64,000 nt of DNA from Vogesella indigofera (GTDB lineage: Bacteria; Pseudomonadota; Gammaproteobacteria; Burkholderiales; Chromobacteriaceae), in the NCBI RefSeq assembly GCF_003633895.1, contig NZ_RBID01000014.1, positions 124,001-188,000 on the forward strand, read 5' to 3'. The number at the start of each line of letters is the position of its first letter. Within the stretch, counting starts at the first letter, position 1. Position numbers and translations under genes: made by a program. Shown here in pieces: positions 1 through 9,060 of the stretch. Under the pieces are notes generated by a model. That model was given only the letters and a program-made list of their open reading frames with translations. It had not been told where the DNA came from and ran no database searches.

Positions 1-1
1 C

Positions 2-718
2 AGCGGCGAAACCATCGACTACGGCCCGTGCGCGTTCATGGACGCCTATGACCCGGCCACCGTGTTCAGCTCCATCGACGAGCGCGGCCGCTACGCCTAC
101 GGCAACCAGCCCGCCATCGCGCAGTGGAACCTGGCGCGGCTGGCGGAAACGCTGCTGCCGCTGCTGGACGCCGAATCGCAGCAACAGGCCGTGGCGCAGG
201 CCACCGACGTCATCCACCGCTTTGTCGATCATTACCGCGAACAGTGGCTGGCGCAGGCGCGGCGCAAGCTCGGCCTCTACACGGCAGAGGACGACGACCA
301 GCAGCTGGCAGACGACTGGCTGGCGCTGCTGCAGGCACAGAAGGCGGACTTCACCCTTTGCTGGCGCTACCTTGCCGACGCGGTGGATGGCGACGGTTCA
401 AGGTTGGCCGCACAGTTTGCCGATCCGGCCGCGTTGCAGCCGTGGCTGGCGCGCTGGCAGCAACGCCTCGCCGCCGAGCCGCAAGCCGCCGCCGTGCGCG
501 CCAGCGCGATGCGCGCACTCAATCCGCTGTACATCGCGCGCAATCATCTGGTGGAAGAAGCGCTGGCCGCCGCCAGCGAACACGGCGACATGAGCCTGAC
601 GCTGCGCCTGCTGGACGTGCTGGCCGACCCGTTCACCGAACGTGACGGGCGGGAGCGCTACGCGCTGCCGGCGGCGCCGGAGCTGGCGGCCGGTTACCGC
701 ACCTTCTGCGGCACGTGA
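2..718 (+). CDS. selO: Protein adenylyltransferase SelO, C-terminal part
   Basis: The reading frame is open from base 2 and the gene starts before the window. SelO (YdiU/UPF0061) is a pseudokinase-fold enzyme that transfers AMP from ATP to Ser/Thr/Tyr of target proteins. The visible part begins in the kinase-like core with TIDYGPCAFMDAYDP, the conserved DYGP block whose Asp is a metal ligand in the family. It continues through GRYAYGNQPAIAQWNLARLAE, a SelO signature, into the helical C-terminal region. The protein ends FCGT: a Cys three residues from the end occupies the position of the selenocysteine in animal SelO. The N-terminal nucleotide-binding part is outside the window. One exact copy of the dispersed 13-mer lies at 400-412 inside the gene, read as RLAA. 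Confidence 0.93.
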   Translation, partial: SGETIDYGPCAFMDAYDPATVFSSIDERGRYAYGNQPAIAQWNLARLAETLLPLLDAESQQQAVAQATDVIHRFVDHYREQWLAQARRKLGLYTAEDDDQQLADDWLALLQAQKADFTLCWRYLADAVDGDGSRLAAQFADPAALQPWLARWQQRLAAEPQAAAVRASAMRALNPLYIARNHLVEEALAAASEHGDMSLTLRLLDVLADPFTERDGRERYALPAAPELAAGYRTFCGT

Positions 719-761
719 CCTTGGCCGGATAACTCCTGTTGATCTGATCAATGAAGGAATG

Positions 762-800
762 AAGGTTGGCCGCAAACCATGACGGTTTGCGGCCAACCTT
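762..800 (+). terminator. Inverted pair of the 13-mer after selO, hairpin
   Basis: Bases 762-778 and 784-800 are perfect reverse complements (17-bp stem) around the 5-base loop ATGAC. Each arm begins or ends with a full copy of the 13-mer AAGGTTGGCCGCA. It lies 44 bases after the selO stop and 122 bases before the stop of the convergent TPR gene, so it could act for both. There is no T run on either side, so intrinsic termination is uncertain. Confidence 0.7.
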
Positions 801-922
801 GTTATCAGGCGGGTGGTGCGGTGGATTATTTGGGCTTTTGTGGTGACTATCGGAATCAGCGGCTAATTCCGGCGATCCGCTGCCTGGATTTTTAGGGACA
901 TCAGCCGCGTGCAATGGCGTAG

Positions 923-2542
923 TCAGTCTCCGTTGGACTTCGCGGCCTGATGCTCGGCCCACAGCCGTTCGACCATTGCCCGGAAGCCTTCGTCTTCCGC
1001 AATCGTATGCTGCTCAATGTCGGCCACTGTACCTTTGTACAGCGCCTCGCCACTATTCTGGGGGGCGGCCAGTGCGCTACGGAAACTGTTTTCGGCTGCC
1101 AGTGCTTCGCCGAACAGCCACTGCACGTAGGCAAGATTGCCATACGTCATGCCGCAATCGGTACGTAGTTCGAGGCTGGCAAGCAGATCGTTCTGCGCTT
1201 CTCTCAGCAGGGATAGAGCTTGCTCCCTGTTCTGCCACACTTTCTTGGCTTTCAACAGTTGGACAAAGCCTTTGCCGTTGAATGCATTGGCGACTTGTTC
1301 GCGGATAGCTGGGGTAGTGTCGGACGAATAGGCGGTGATCAGCTGCTGGTAGGCAGCACAGGCCTCGTCGGGCTTCTGGATGGCCCCAAGAGAGTTGCCC
1401 ATATCGAACAAGGCCTTGGCAACCTGTTCGCGGATAGCGGGTGTATTGTCAGATGAGTAATTGGTGATTAGCTGCTGATAGATGGCGACTTCCTCGACTG
1501 GTTTCTGCATTTGTCCGAGGACAATCCCCATATTGCGCATGGCCATGGTGACCTGTTTGCGGATGGCCGGTGTATTGTCGGACGAGTAAGTGTCGATTAG
1601 CTGCTGGTAGGCGGCGATTTCCTCAGCGGGCTTCTGCATTTGTCCGCAGGTGGCTCCCATGTTGAGCATAGCCTTGGCGACCTGTTCGCGGATGGCGGGC
1701 GTGTTGTCGGACGAATAGGTGTCGATCAGCTGCTGGTAGGTGGTACAAGCTTCAGAATGCCGTTGCAGCTGATTTAATGTGATCGCGCGATTGAAAAGGG
1801 CCTGCGCCGCTTTGACCGTACCGGTATTGGGGATGCTGCTCGCGTGTTTCCAGTACAGCGCGGCATCTTCATATTGTTTGGCGTGGTAAGCGTTGAAGGC
1901 CCGGGTGTTCCAGTCATCAAAAGAATAACTGGCTTCCGGTCTGGTCTTGATCTCTTCGGCGCTTTGACGCAGTGCAGCTTCTTCGTCACGGTTGATGGGC
2001 GTGCCGTCTTCACCAGACGTCTTCAACCCTTCCTGCATTTGCGTGATGGCAGCATCGCGCTTTTGCACCACCTCGTTTACCGAGTGCTCAATAGCCTGAT
2101 GACCCTGCACCGCTTTTTTCTTCAGTTCATCAATTTGTGCGAGCAAGTCTTCATGGTTGCTATCGAACCATTGCCGGCTGGCCGTCTTGGCCTCTTCTTT
2201 GGCTTGTCGGGTGACGGAAAGATAGCCAATCAAGCCGACAAGGGCGAGCAGCAGCGTCACTACCAGCCCCGCAATACCCGTGATTACCGCAAACCGGTCG
2301 ACCGCCTGCCCAATATCGCCGACGCGGTTGTTCTGATCGTCCAGCCGTTTATCGAGTGCATCGATACGGTTCTTCAGGCTGTCGACATCCTTCTGGGTCA
2401 GCTCGCGGCTGCTGTCGATCTTCAGTTGCAGCAGTTCCTTTTGCGCATCGAGCTCAACCTGACCGAACTTTTCGTTGGCAGCGGCGGGGAGGGCAAGACT
2501 GAACAGCAGGCTAAGGACAAGCAGGCGAAGGAATGAGGCCAT
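923..2542 (-). CDS. Membrane-anchored coiled-coil/TPR-repeat protein
   Basis: 539-residue protein of unknown function. The chosen ATG at 2542 gives a clean signal peptide (MASFLRLLVLSLLFSLALPAAA), with predicted cleavage near residue 22; the open frame continues upstream without one. Residues about 25-75 are heptad-rich and charged, followed by one strong membrane segment (about 76-103, FAVITGIAGLVVTLLLALVGLIGYL) and a second charged helical stretch. From about residue 225 there are TPR-like helices, including four near-identical 43-residue units that start YQQLI(D/T). The family usually acts as a protein-protein scaffold at the envelope. It is monocistronic and convergent with selO. I do not recognise a specific ortholog. 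Confidence 0.75.
   Translation of the reverse strand: MASFLRLLVLSLLFSLALPAAANEKFGQVELDAQKELLQLKIDSSRELTQKDVDSLKNRIDALDKRLDDQNNRVGDIGQAVDRFAVITGIAGLVVTLLLALVGLIGYLSVTRQAKEEAKTASRQWFDSNHEDLLAQIDELKKKAVQGHQAIEHSVNEVVQKRDAAITQMQEGLKTSGEDGTPINRDEEAALRQSAEEIKTRPEASYSFDDWNTRAFNAYHAKQYEDAALYWKHASSIPNTGTVKAAQALFNRAITLNQLQRHSEACTTYQQLIDTYSSDNTPAIREQVAKAMLNMGATCGQMQKPAEEIAAYQQLIDTYSSDNTPAIRKQVTMAMRNMGIVLGQMQKPVEEVAIYQQLITNYSSDNTPAIREQVAKALFDMGNSLGAIQKPDEACAAYQQLITAYSSDTTPAIREQVANAFNGKGFVQLLKAKKVWQNREQALSLLREAQNDLLASLELRTDCGMTYGNLAYVQWLFGEALAAENSFRSALAAPQNSGEALYKGTVADIEQHTIAEDEGFRAMVERLWAEHQAAKSNGD
1223..1738 (-). repeat. Four tandem 129-bp units inside the TPR gene
   Basis: Units run 1738-1610, 1609-1481, 1480-1352 and 1351-1223 (the last diverges at its end). 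Each encodes 43 residues beginning YQQLI, then a YSSDxTPAIR block and, in most units, a QKP segment. DNA identity between units is high, which suggests recent duplication and possible unit-number variation between strains. Confidence 0.85.
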
Positions 2543-2884
2543 GATGGGATGCGCGGCAACGGTTATGCGATGAGGCTGGATTATGCCAGCAGCAGAATGG
2601 CAAAGCGCCGCTTTTCGGCAACAAAGCGGCACTTTGCCGTTTGATCCTGGTTGATGCCTTGCATGGTCAGCACCCACAACACAAGCCGGGTGTCGGCGCC
2701 CTGTGCCACCTTACCCACCAGCAAGTTCAGGATGGCTTTGCCGGATGCCGGTGTGTGCCGCTTGCTGTCTGGCCAACGTTGGCCGCCTGTTTGGGACAGT
2801 GCCGTATCGATGCGGGCACGCTGCCTCGCGCCCGGTGGCGGATTATCGCTAGACTGGCTGCCTTATCACTCCGGGAGTCCGGCC
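2543..2884. other. Divergent intergenic region, TPR gene / GNAT gene
   Basis: 342 bases with no convincing gene. It contains a hairpin at 2601-2636: 14-bp arms 2601-2614 and 2623-2636 with one G-U-type mismatch, in the leader of the TPR gene. It also contains a 14-base perfect palindrome, GGCCAACGTTGGCC, at 2771-2784. That palindrome shares the TTGGCC core of the dispersed 13-mer but is not a copy of it. No clear sigma-70 promoter was identified by eye. Confidence 0.5.
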
Positions 2885-3334
2885 ATGTCGCAGCACAGTT
2901 TCCAGTTCAGTCTTGGCGCCGATCCGCAGGCGCGCGAAGTCGTCCAGCTGGGCCTCAAGGCCTTCAACGTCGGGCAGATCGGCGATTACGCTTATCAGGA
3001 TGTCGAACTGTACGCGCGGGACGAGGCCGGCGTGGTGGTCGGCGGCCTGTTCGGCCACTCCGGTATGGGCTGGCTGTACGTGGACTACCTGTGGCTGGAC
3101 GCCGCGCAGCGCGGCGCCGGCCTAGGCGCGCAACTGATGGCGCAAGTGGAAGTCGAGGCGCGCCGTCGTGGCTGCGTCGGCATGTTCCTGTACACCTACA
3201 GCTTCCAGGCACCGGACTTCTACCACAAGCTGGGCTACCAGCTGATGGGCGTGCTGGACGACTGCCCGCCGGGGCACCAGCGGCTGTACCTGAAAAAGCC
3301 GCTGCCGGCGGTCGCGGAGTCATCCGTCGCCTGA
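2885..3334 (+). CDS. GNAT family N-acetyltransferase
   Basis: 149-residue acetyl-CoA-dependent acyltransferase of the GNAT fold. The ATG at 2885 (MSQHSFQFSLG) is chosen because homologous folds begin here; the upstream frame extension looks non-coding. The acetyl-CoA binding motif A is visible as VDYLWLDAAQRGAGLGAQLM (R/QxxGxG/A), followed by the motif-B strand and helix around FLYTYSFQAPDFYHKLGY, where FYHKLGY is a typical C-terminal GNAT block. The substrate cannot be told from the sequence. It stands alone, 118 bases before ghrA on the same strand. Confidence 0.85.
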   Translation: MSQHSFQFSLGADPQAREVVQLGLKAFNVGQIGDYAYQDVELYARDEAGVVVGGLFGHSGMGWLYVDYLWLDAAQRGAGLGAQLMAQVEVEARRRGCVGMFLYTYSFQAPDFYHKLGYQLMGVLDDCPPGHQRLYLKKPLPAVAESSVA

Positions 3335-3452
3335 GCCGTGTGTTGCCGGCGCCGCGGCAGTGGCCAAGCGCCGCTGTCGCGCCTGGCTGCATCGCGCCGC
3401 TGGCGGCGATTCGCAGTAAGATGTCTGCCTCACCGTTATCGCCAGGCCCACC

Positions 3453-4382
3453 ATGATCCTGATCCACACCCCCAGTGCCAAAGAAGTTGCCGCCTACCTC
3501 GACCTGTTCCGCGCGGCGCTGCCGCAGCATCGTTTCATCAGTCTGGATGAGATGACGCAGCCGGAGGCGGTGCGCTACGTGATTACCTGGGGGCCGCCAC
3601 CGGCGCTGTTTGCCCGGTTGCCGAAGCTTGAGGCGGTGTTTGCGCTCGGTGCCGGCGTCGACAAGCTGCTGGCGCGCGACGATCTGGCCGCCGGCGTGCC
3701 GATCTACCGCCTGCTCGATGGCGGTATGGCGCAGCAGATGAGTGAGTACATCCGCTTCGGCGTGCTGTCCTACCAGCGGCACATGGATGTCTATCGCCGC
3801 CAGCAGGCGGCGGGGGTGTGGAAGATGCTGGCGCCGAAGCTGCCGGCCGAGGTGCGCGTCGGCGTGCTGGGGCTGGGCGAGATCGGCAGCGCGGTGGCGC
3901 AGGCGCTGGCCGCCGACGGTTATCGGGTCAGCGGCTGGAGCCGCTCGCCGCGCCAGCTGCCGGGCGTGACTTGCCTGCACGGCGACGACGGCCTGGCCGA
4001 GTTGCTGGCCGGCAGCGAGGTGCTGGCCTGCGTGTTGCCGTCCACGCCGCAGACGCAGGGCCTGCTGAACGCACAAAGGTTGGCCGCACTGCCGCCCGGC
4101 GCGATGCTGATCAACGCCGGCCGTGGCGACCTGCTGGACGAGGACGCGCTGCTGGCGCTGCTGGATGCCGGCCATCTGCGCTGTGCGCAGCTGGACGTGT
4201 TCGCCAGCGAGCCGCTGCCGCATGGCCATCGCCTGTGGCAACACCCGGCGGTGACGGTGACGCCGCACATCGCCGCCATCACCCTGCGCGAGGAAGCCGT
4301 GCGCCAGATTGCGGCCAACCTTGAGCGGCTGGCGGCGGGGGACGCGGTGCAGGGGCAGGTGCTGCGCGAGCGCGGCTACTGA
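3453..4382 (+). CDS. ghrA: Glyoxylate/hydroxypyruvate reductase A
   Basis: 309-residue D-2-hydroxyacid dehydrogenase that reduces glyoxylate to glycolate and hydroxypyruvate to D-glycerate with NAD(P)H in the cytosol. The Rossmann motif GLGEIGSAVAQAL lies at about residue 140. It is followed by GWSR, where Arg favours NADPH. INAGRGDLLDEDALL carries the catalytic Arg region and PHIAAIT the catalytic His. Length matches E. coli GhrA (312). Two exact 13-mer copies fall inside (4076, 4310), coding RLAA and AANL. The stop TGA overlaps the next ATG by one base, so translation is probably coupled. Confidence 0.92.
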   Translation: MILIHTPSAKEVAAYLDLFRAALPQHRFISLDEMTQPEAVRYVITWGPPPALFARLPKLEAVFALGAGVDKLLARDDLAAGVPIYRLLDGGMAQQMSEYIRFGVLSYQRHMDVYRRQQAAGVWKMLAPKLPAEVRVGVLGLGEIGSAVAQALAADGYRVSGWSRSPRQLPGVTCLHGDDGLAELLAGSEVLACVLPSTPQTQGLLNAQRLAALPPGAMLINAGRGDLLDEDALLALLDAGHLRCAQLDVFASEPLPHGHRLWQHPAVTVTPHIAAITLREEAVRQIAANLERLAAGDAVQGQVLRERGY

Positions 4383-4669
4383 TGGCGCAGCAGATCCGTT
4401 GCGACAGCTGCCGCGCCTGCTGTTGCCGGCTGGAGGTGATGCTGATTGCCGGCGACGACGACGTGCCGGACCGCTTTGTCACCCAGGACCAGTGGGGCGG
4501 CCACGTGATGCTGCGGCTGGACGACGGCTGGTGTGCGGCGCTGGACCGGCAGACCATGCTGTGTACCATCTACGCGGTGCGGCCGTGGATCTGCGCCGAC
4601 TATCAGGAAGGCGAGCCGGATTGCCTGGAGCAGCGCAAGCTGATTCCGCTGTTCCCGGCGCGCAGCTAG
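4382..4669 (+). CDS. YkgJ-family cysteine cluster protein
   Basis: 95-residue small protein with the UPF0153/YkgJ pattern: CDSCRACCCRLE at the N-terminus, then WCAALDRQTMLCTIYAVRPWICADY. The paired cysteine groups are thought to bind a metal, probably zinc or an Fe-S cluster; the function is not established. Its start overlaps the ghrA stop (TGATG), so the two genes are co-translated. It ends before a dispersed 13-mer copy at 4704-4716. Confidence 0.85.
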   Translation: MAQQIRCDSCRACCCRLEVMLIAGDDDVPDRFVTQDQWGGHVMLRLDDGWCAALDRQTMLCTIYAVRPWICADYQEGEPDCLEQRKLIPLFPARS

Positions 4670-4742
4670 CCAGCGGCGGGCGCCGGCCGCGGCCGGGCAG
4701 CGCTGCGGCCAACCTTGCGTACCGGTTCACATCACGCTCGCG

Positions 4743-5201
4743 TCACGGGCGCACCACGTGCCAGACATTGCCGATATTGTCGCCCATCATGTCGCCCGGT
4801 TTCTGGTCGCCGGACCAGAAGTACAGCGGCTTGCCGCGATAGGTCCATTGCCGGCTGCCGTCGTTGCGGTTGCTGAGGCCGTAGTCGCCGCTGGCGCTGG
4901 CGCCGGCCGGGGCGAGGTAGGGCGGCCATTTCATCGCGCAGTCGCCGTAGCACACGCTGCTGCCGGCCTGATCCCGGTCAAAGCTGTACAGCGTCTTGCC
5001 ACCGTGCGCCATCAGCATGCCGCTGCGGAACATCGCCGGCGGCATCATCGCCATGCCGCTATGCATGCCATCGTGTTGCATCATCGCGCCATCCTGCGGC
5101 ATGGGCATGCCGCCCTGCGCGTGGCGAGGGCCGTGACCGTAGCCGCCGCAGCCTGCCAGCAGCGACAGCGCCATGGCGGCCATGAGTAGGGGGGAGTTCA
5201 T
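4743..5201 (-). CDS. Lipoprotein with COG4315-type secreted repeat
   Basis: 152-residue predicted outer-membrane or periplasmic lipoprotein. The signal peptide ends in the lipobox LLAGC, preceded by MNSPLLMAAMALS. A Met/His/Gly-rich stretch (residues about 25-55, several MxxHxGM patterns) could bind copper or another metal. The C-terminal half has the two-part repeat typical of the family: GKTLYSFDRDQ...CYGDCAMKWPP, then GKPLYFWSGDQKPGD. The ATG at 5201 is supported by an upstream GGAAAGGA ribosome site. No function is known for the family; metal binding is my inference. Confidence 0.8.
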   Translation of the reverse strand: MNSPLLMAAMALSLLAGCGGYGHGPRHAQGGMPMPQDGAMMQHDGMHSGMAMMPPAMFRSGMLMAHGGKTLYSFDRDQAGSSVCYGDCAMKWPPYLAPAGASASGDYGLSNRNDGSRQWTYRGKPLYFWSGDQKPGDMMGDNIGNVWHVVRP

Positions 5202-5337
5202 CGTCGATTCCTTTCCGGAAGTGTGGCAAGAGCCTCCCTTACCATAGCCCATGGCGGCGGCGTTGTCGGCCTGTGACACGGCGTGCGGCAGCGGCTAGCC
5301 AGTGCCGGCGCCGGCGGCGTAACATCGTCGTATCGTC

Positions 5338-5877
5338 ATGCGCTTGCCGGTGTGCCACATGTCCCTTCTTCCGCTCTATGCCCGGCTGCAGCAGCAGTTG
5401 CCGGCGGGCAGCGCCCTCACCCTGTTGCAGCTGGATGGCGACGAAACCCGGCTGGCCAGCGGCAGCGGTAGCGCGCCGCCACGGCTGCTGAGCCTGCCGC
5501 TGGGCTACCGCCGCACCGCGCAGCAGCACTTCCGCCACCAGCCACCGACTGCGGCGGAAATCGAGCTGGCGATCATGACGGTGGAGGACGCGCTGGCGCC
5601 GGCACGGGCGCAGCTGGCACCGGCGTCGCTGCTCTACAGCCAGGATGGCGCGCTGCGCGCACTGGCCGCTCATGCCGGCGTGCACGGCAGCGGCACGCTG
5701 TGGCTGTCCACCGCGCAGCTGGAGTTCACCTTCGGCCGCTTTGCCGAGGTGGTGCAGGGGCGTCCGGCGGCGCTGGAGGGGCTGCCGACGGACGGCGAGT
5801 TTGCCGCCCGGCTGTTGATCCTGCGCGAGCTGAGCCACCATCTCGGCTTTGACGGCATCCACCTGCTGCCCTTGTGA
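5338..5877 (+). CDS. Conserved hypothetical protein
   Basis: 179 residues if started at the first ATG, 172 if started at the ATG at 5359 (MSLLPLYARL); neither has a strong ribosome site. I do not recognise the family. The protein is soluble with no signal peptide. Its middle has an orderly helical segment (TAAEIELAIMTVEDALAPAR) and its end is LLILRELSHHLGFDGIHLLPL, with neighbouring His residues. Coding-type composition and the absence of a better frame on either strand support it as a real gene. Confidence 0.6.
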   Translation: MRLPVCHMSLLPLYARLQQQLPAGSALTLLQLDGDETRLASGSGSAPPRLLSLPLGYRRTAQQHFRHQPPTAAEIELAIMTVEDALAPARAQLAPASLLYSQDGALRALAAHAGVHGSGTLWLSTAQLEFTFGRFAEVVQGRPAALEGLPTDGEFAARLLILRELSHHLGFDGIHLLPL

Positions 5878-5910
5878 GCGACGGCCGCCCGGCCCTGGCC
5901 GGGGACGGCT

Positions 5911-6357
5911 TCAAGCTTGGCCGCAGGCCAGCCGGCGTGCCAAGAGCCGCGCGCGGGCGTGGTCGTAGCACCAGTTGAAGACATAGGTGTAGGGCAGGAA
6001 GAACAGCAGGATGCCGACATCGAGCAGGAACGCCTGCCAGTAGCTGATCGCCATCCACCACGCGGCCACCGGCACGCACAGGAACACCAGCCCGCCCTCG
6101 AAGGCGATGGCGTGCAGGCTGCGCACCAGCGGCGTGCGCTGCCAGCCGGTGCGCCGCTCCAGCCGTTCGAACAGCGCATTGAACAGCATGTTCCAGCTCA
6201 TCGCGATGCTCGACATCAGCAGCGCCAGCACGCCGACGTGGCCGAGGCCGGCATCGAGCAGCCAGCTGCCCAGGGGCACCAGCAGCGCCATCGCGCACAC
6301 CTCGTACAGCACGGCATGCAGCAGCCGTTCACGCAGCGTCTTGTCGGGGGTCATCAT
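5911..6357 (-). CDS. PACE-family multidrug/biocide efflux transporter
   Basis: 148-residue inner-membrane protein with four hydrophobic helices arranged as two tandem bacterial transmembrane pairs, the architecture of AceI-type PACE pumps that export chlorhexidine and similar cations. Visible blocks are RLLHAVLYEVCAMALLVPLGSW, including the conserved acidic residue in helix 1 (E), then SSIAMSWNMLFNALFE and LLDVGILLFFLPYTYVFNWCYD, with the family Trp-Asn pairs. The start is ATG 6357 or 6354. A single-mismatch 13-mer copy lies at its 3' end (5913-5925). The gene is divergent from the LysR gene at 6449, the usual arrangement for PACE genes. Confidence 0.88.
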   Translation of the reverse strand: MMTPDKTLRERLLHAVLYEVCAMALLVPLGSWLLDAGLGHVGVLALLMSSIAMSWNMLFNALFERLERRTGWQRTPLVRSLHAIAFEGGLVFLCVPVAAWWMAISYWQAFLLDVGILLFFLPYTYVFNWCYDHARARLLARRLACGQA

Positions 6358-6370
6358 TGCGGCCAACCTT
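6358..6370 (-). promoter_or_regulatory. 13-mer copy forming the ribosome-binding region of the PACE gene
   Basis: Read on the - strand, an exact AAGGTTGGCCGCA sits immediately before the ATG at 6357. Its 5' end completes AAGAAAGG, the only Shine-Dalgarno-like sequence, nine bases from the start. The repeat and the translation signal therefore share bases. Confidence 0.6.
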
Positions 6371-6448
6371 TCTTGTGCTATCGGATTGACGGCCAGTGTG
6401 ATAGGTTTTTCTGCCTGATAACAGCTAGCATCCATCGGAGAAACCGAT

Positions 6449-7295
6449 ATGTTCATCTCTGCCGACGCCATCGCCGCGTTCGTGCTGGCCGCGGAGCTGG
6501 GCTCGTTCTCGGCGGCGGCGCGGCGGCTGGGCAAGCGCCAGTCCACCATCAGCGAGACCATCGCCAACCTGGAGATCGACCTCGGCGTCACGCTGTTCGA
6601 GCGTGTCGGGCGCCAGCCGCAGCTCACCGCCGCCGGACAGCGGCTGTTGCCGGCGGCGCGGCAGACGCTGGCGGCGCAGGACAGCCTGCAGCTGGAAGCG
6701 CAGCTGCTGGCCGGCGGGCTGGAGCCGCGGCTGACGCTGGTGCTGTCGGACACCTTTCACACTGGCGATTTCGAGGCGATGCTGTCCGAGTTTGCCGAGC
6801 GCTTTCCGACGCTGGAGCTGGAGTGCCTGGTCGGCGAGCAGGAGGACGTGCTGGCGCTGCTGCAGAGCGGCCGCGCGCAGCTGGGCCTGCTCACCGCGCT
6901 GGCCGCTTATCCGGCCGACATCGCCAGTTGCAGCCTGCCGCGCCCGGCCGACACTGCGCTGTATGTCGCGGCCAGCCACGCGCTGGCGCGGCAGGACACG
7001 GTGACGGCGGCACACTTGCACCAGCATCGCGAACTGCGGCTGAAGACCTATCAGGATAGCCCGGTGACGGACAACGGCGGCCTGTGCTGGTCGGCGCCCA
7101 GTTACCTGTTGCTGATGGAAATGGCGCTGCACGGCTTCGGCTGGGCGGAGCTGCCGGACTGGCTGGTGGCGCGCTACGGCGCCGGCCTGCACGCCTTGCC
7201 GGTGGCCGGCTGGCCGCGGCGGCAGCGTATCGACGCGGTGTGGGCGCGGCCGCGGCCGCTGGGCGCCGCCGCGGCGTGGGTGTTGCAGCGCCTGC

Positions 7296-7315
<20 letters not shown>
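6449..7315 (+). CDS. LysR-family transcriptional regulator
   Basis: 288 residues. The N-terminal winged helix-turn-helix is clear (residues about 5-62: AAFVLAAELGSFSAAARRLGKRQSTISETIANLE), followed by an effector-binding domain. The ribosome site CGGAGAAACCGAT precedes the ATG. It is divergent from the PACE exporter, which LysR regulators of this type commonly control. The last 20 bases overlap the 3' end of the convergent ABC ATPase gene. Confidence 0.88.
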
Positions 7316-9008
<1,693 letters not shown>

Positions 9009-9060
9009 GATGTCACCTTCGGGGCCTGGTTCACGTTGGGTGCCTGTTCCACTGTCGGGG

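Noticed and set aside
1223-1738. CRISPR-like periodic repeats
   Set aside because: Units are contiguous, in frame and encode TPR-like protein; there are no spacers.
2771-2784. GGCCAACGTTGGCC as a fused pair of the 13-mer
   Set aside because: It shares only the TTGGCC core; the AAGG and CGCA parts are missing or altered.
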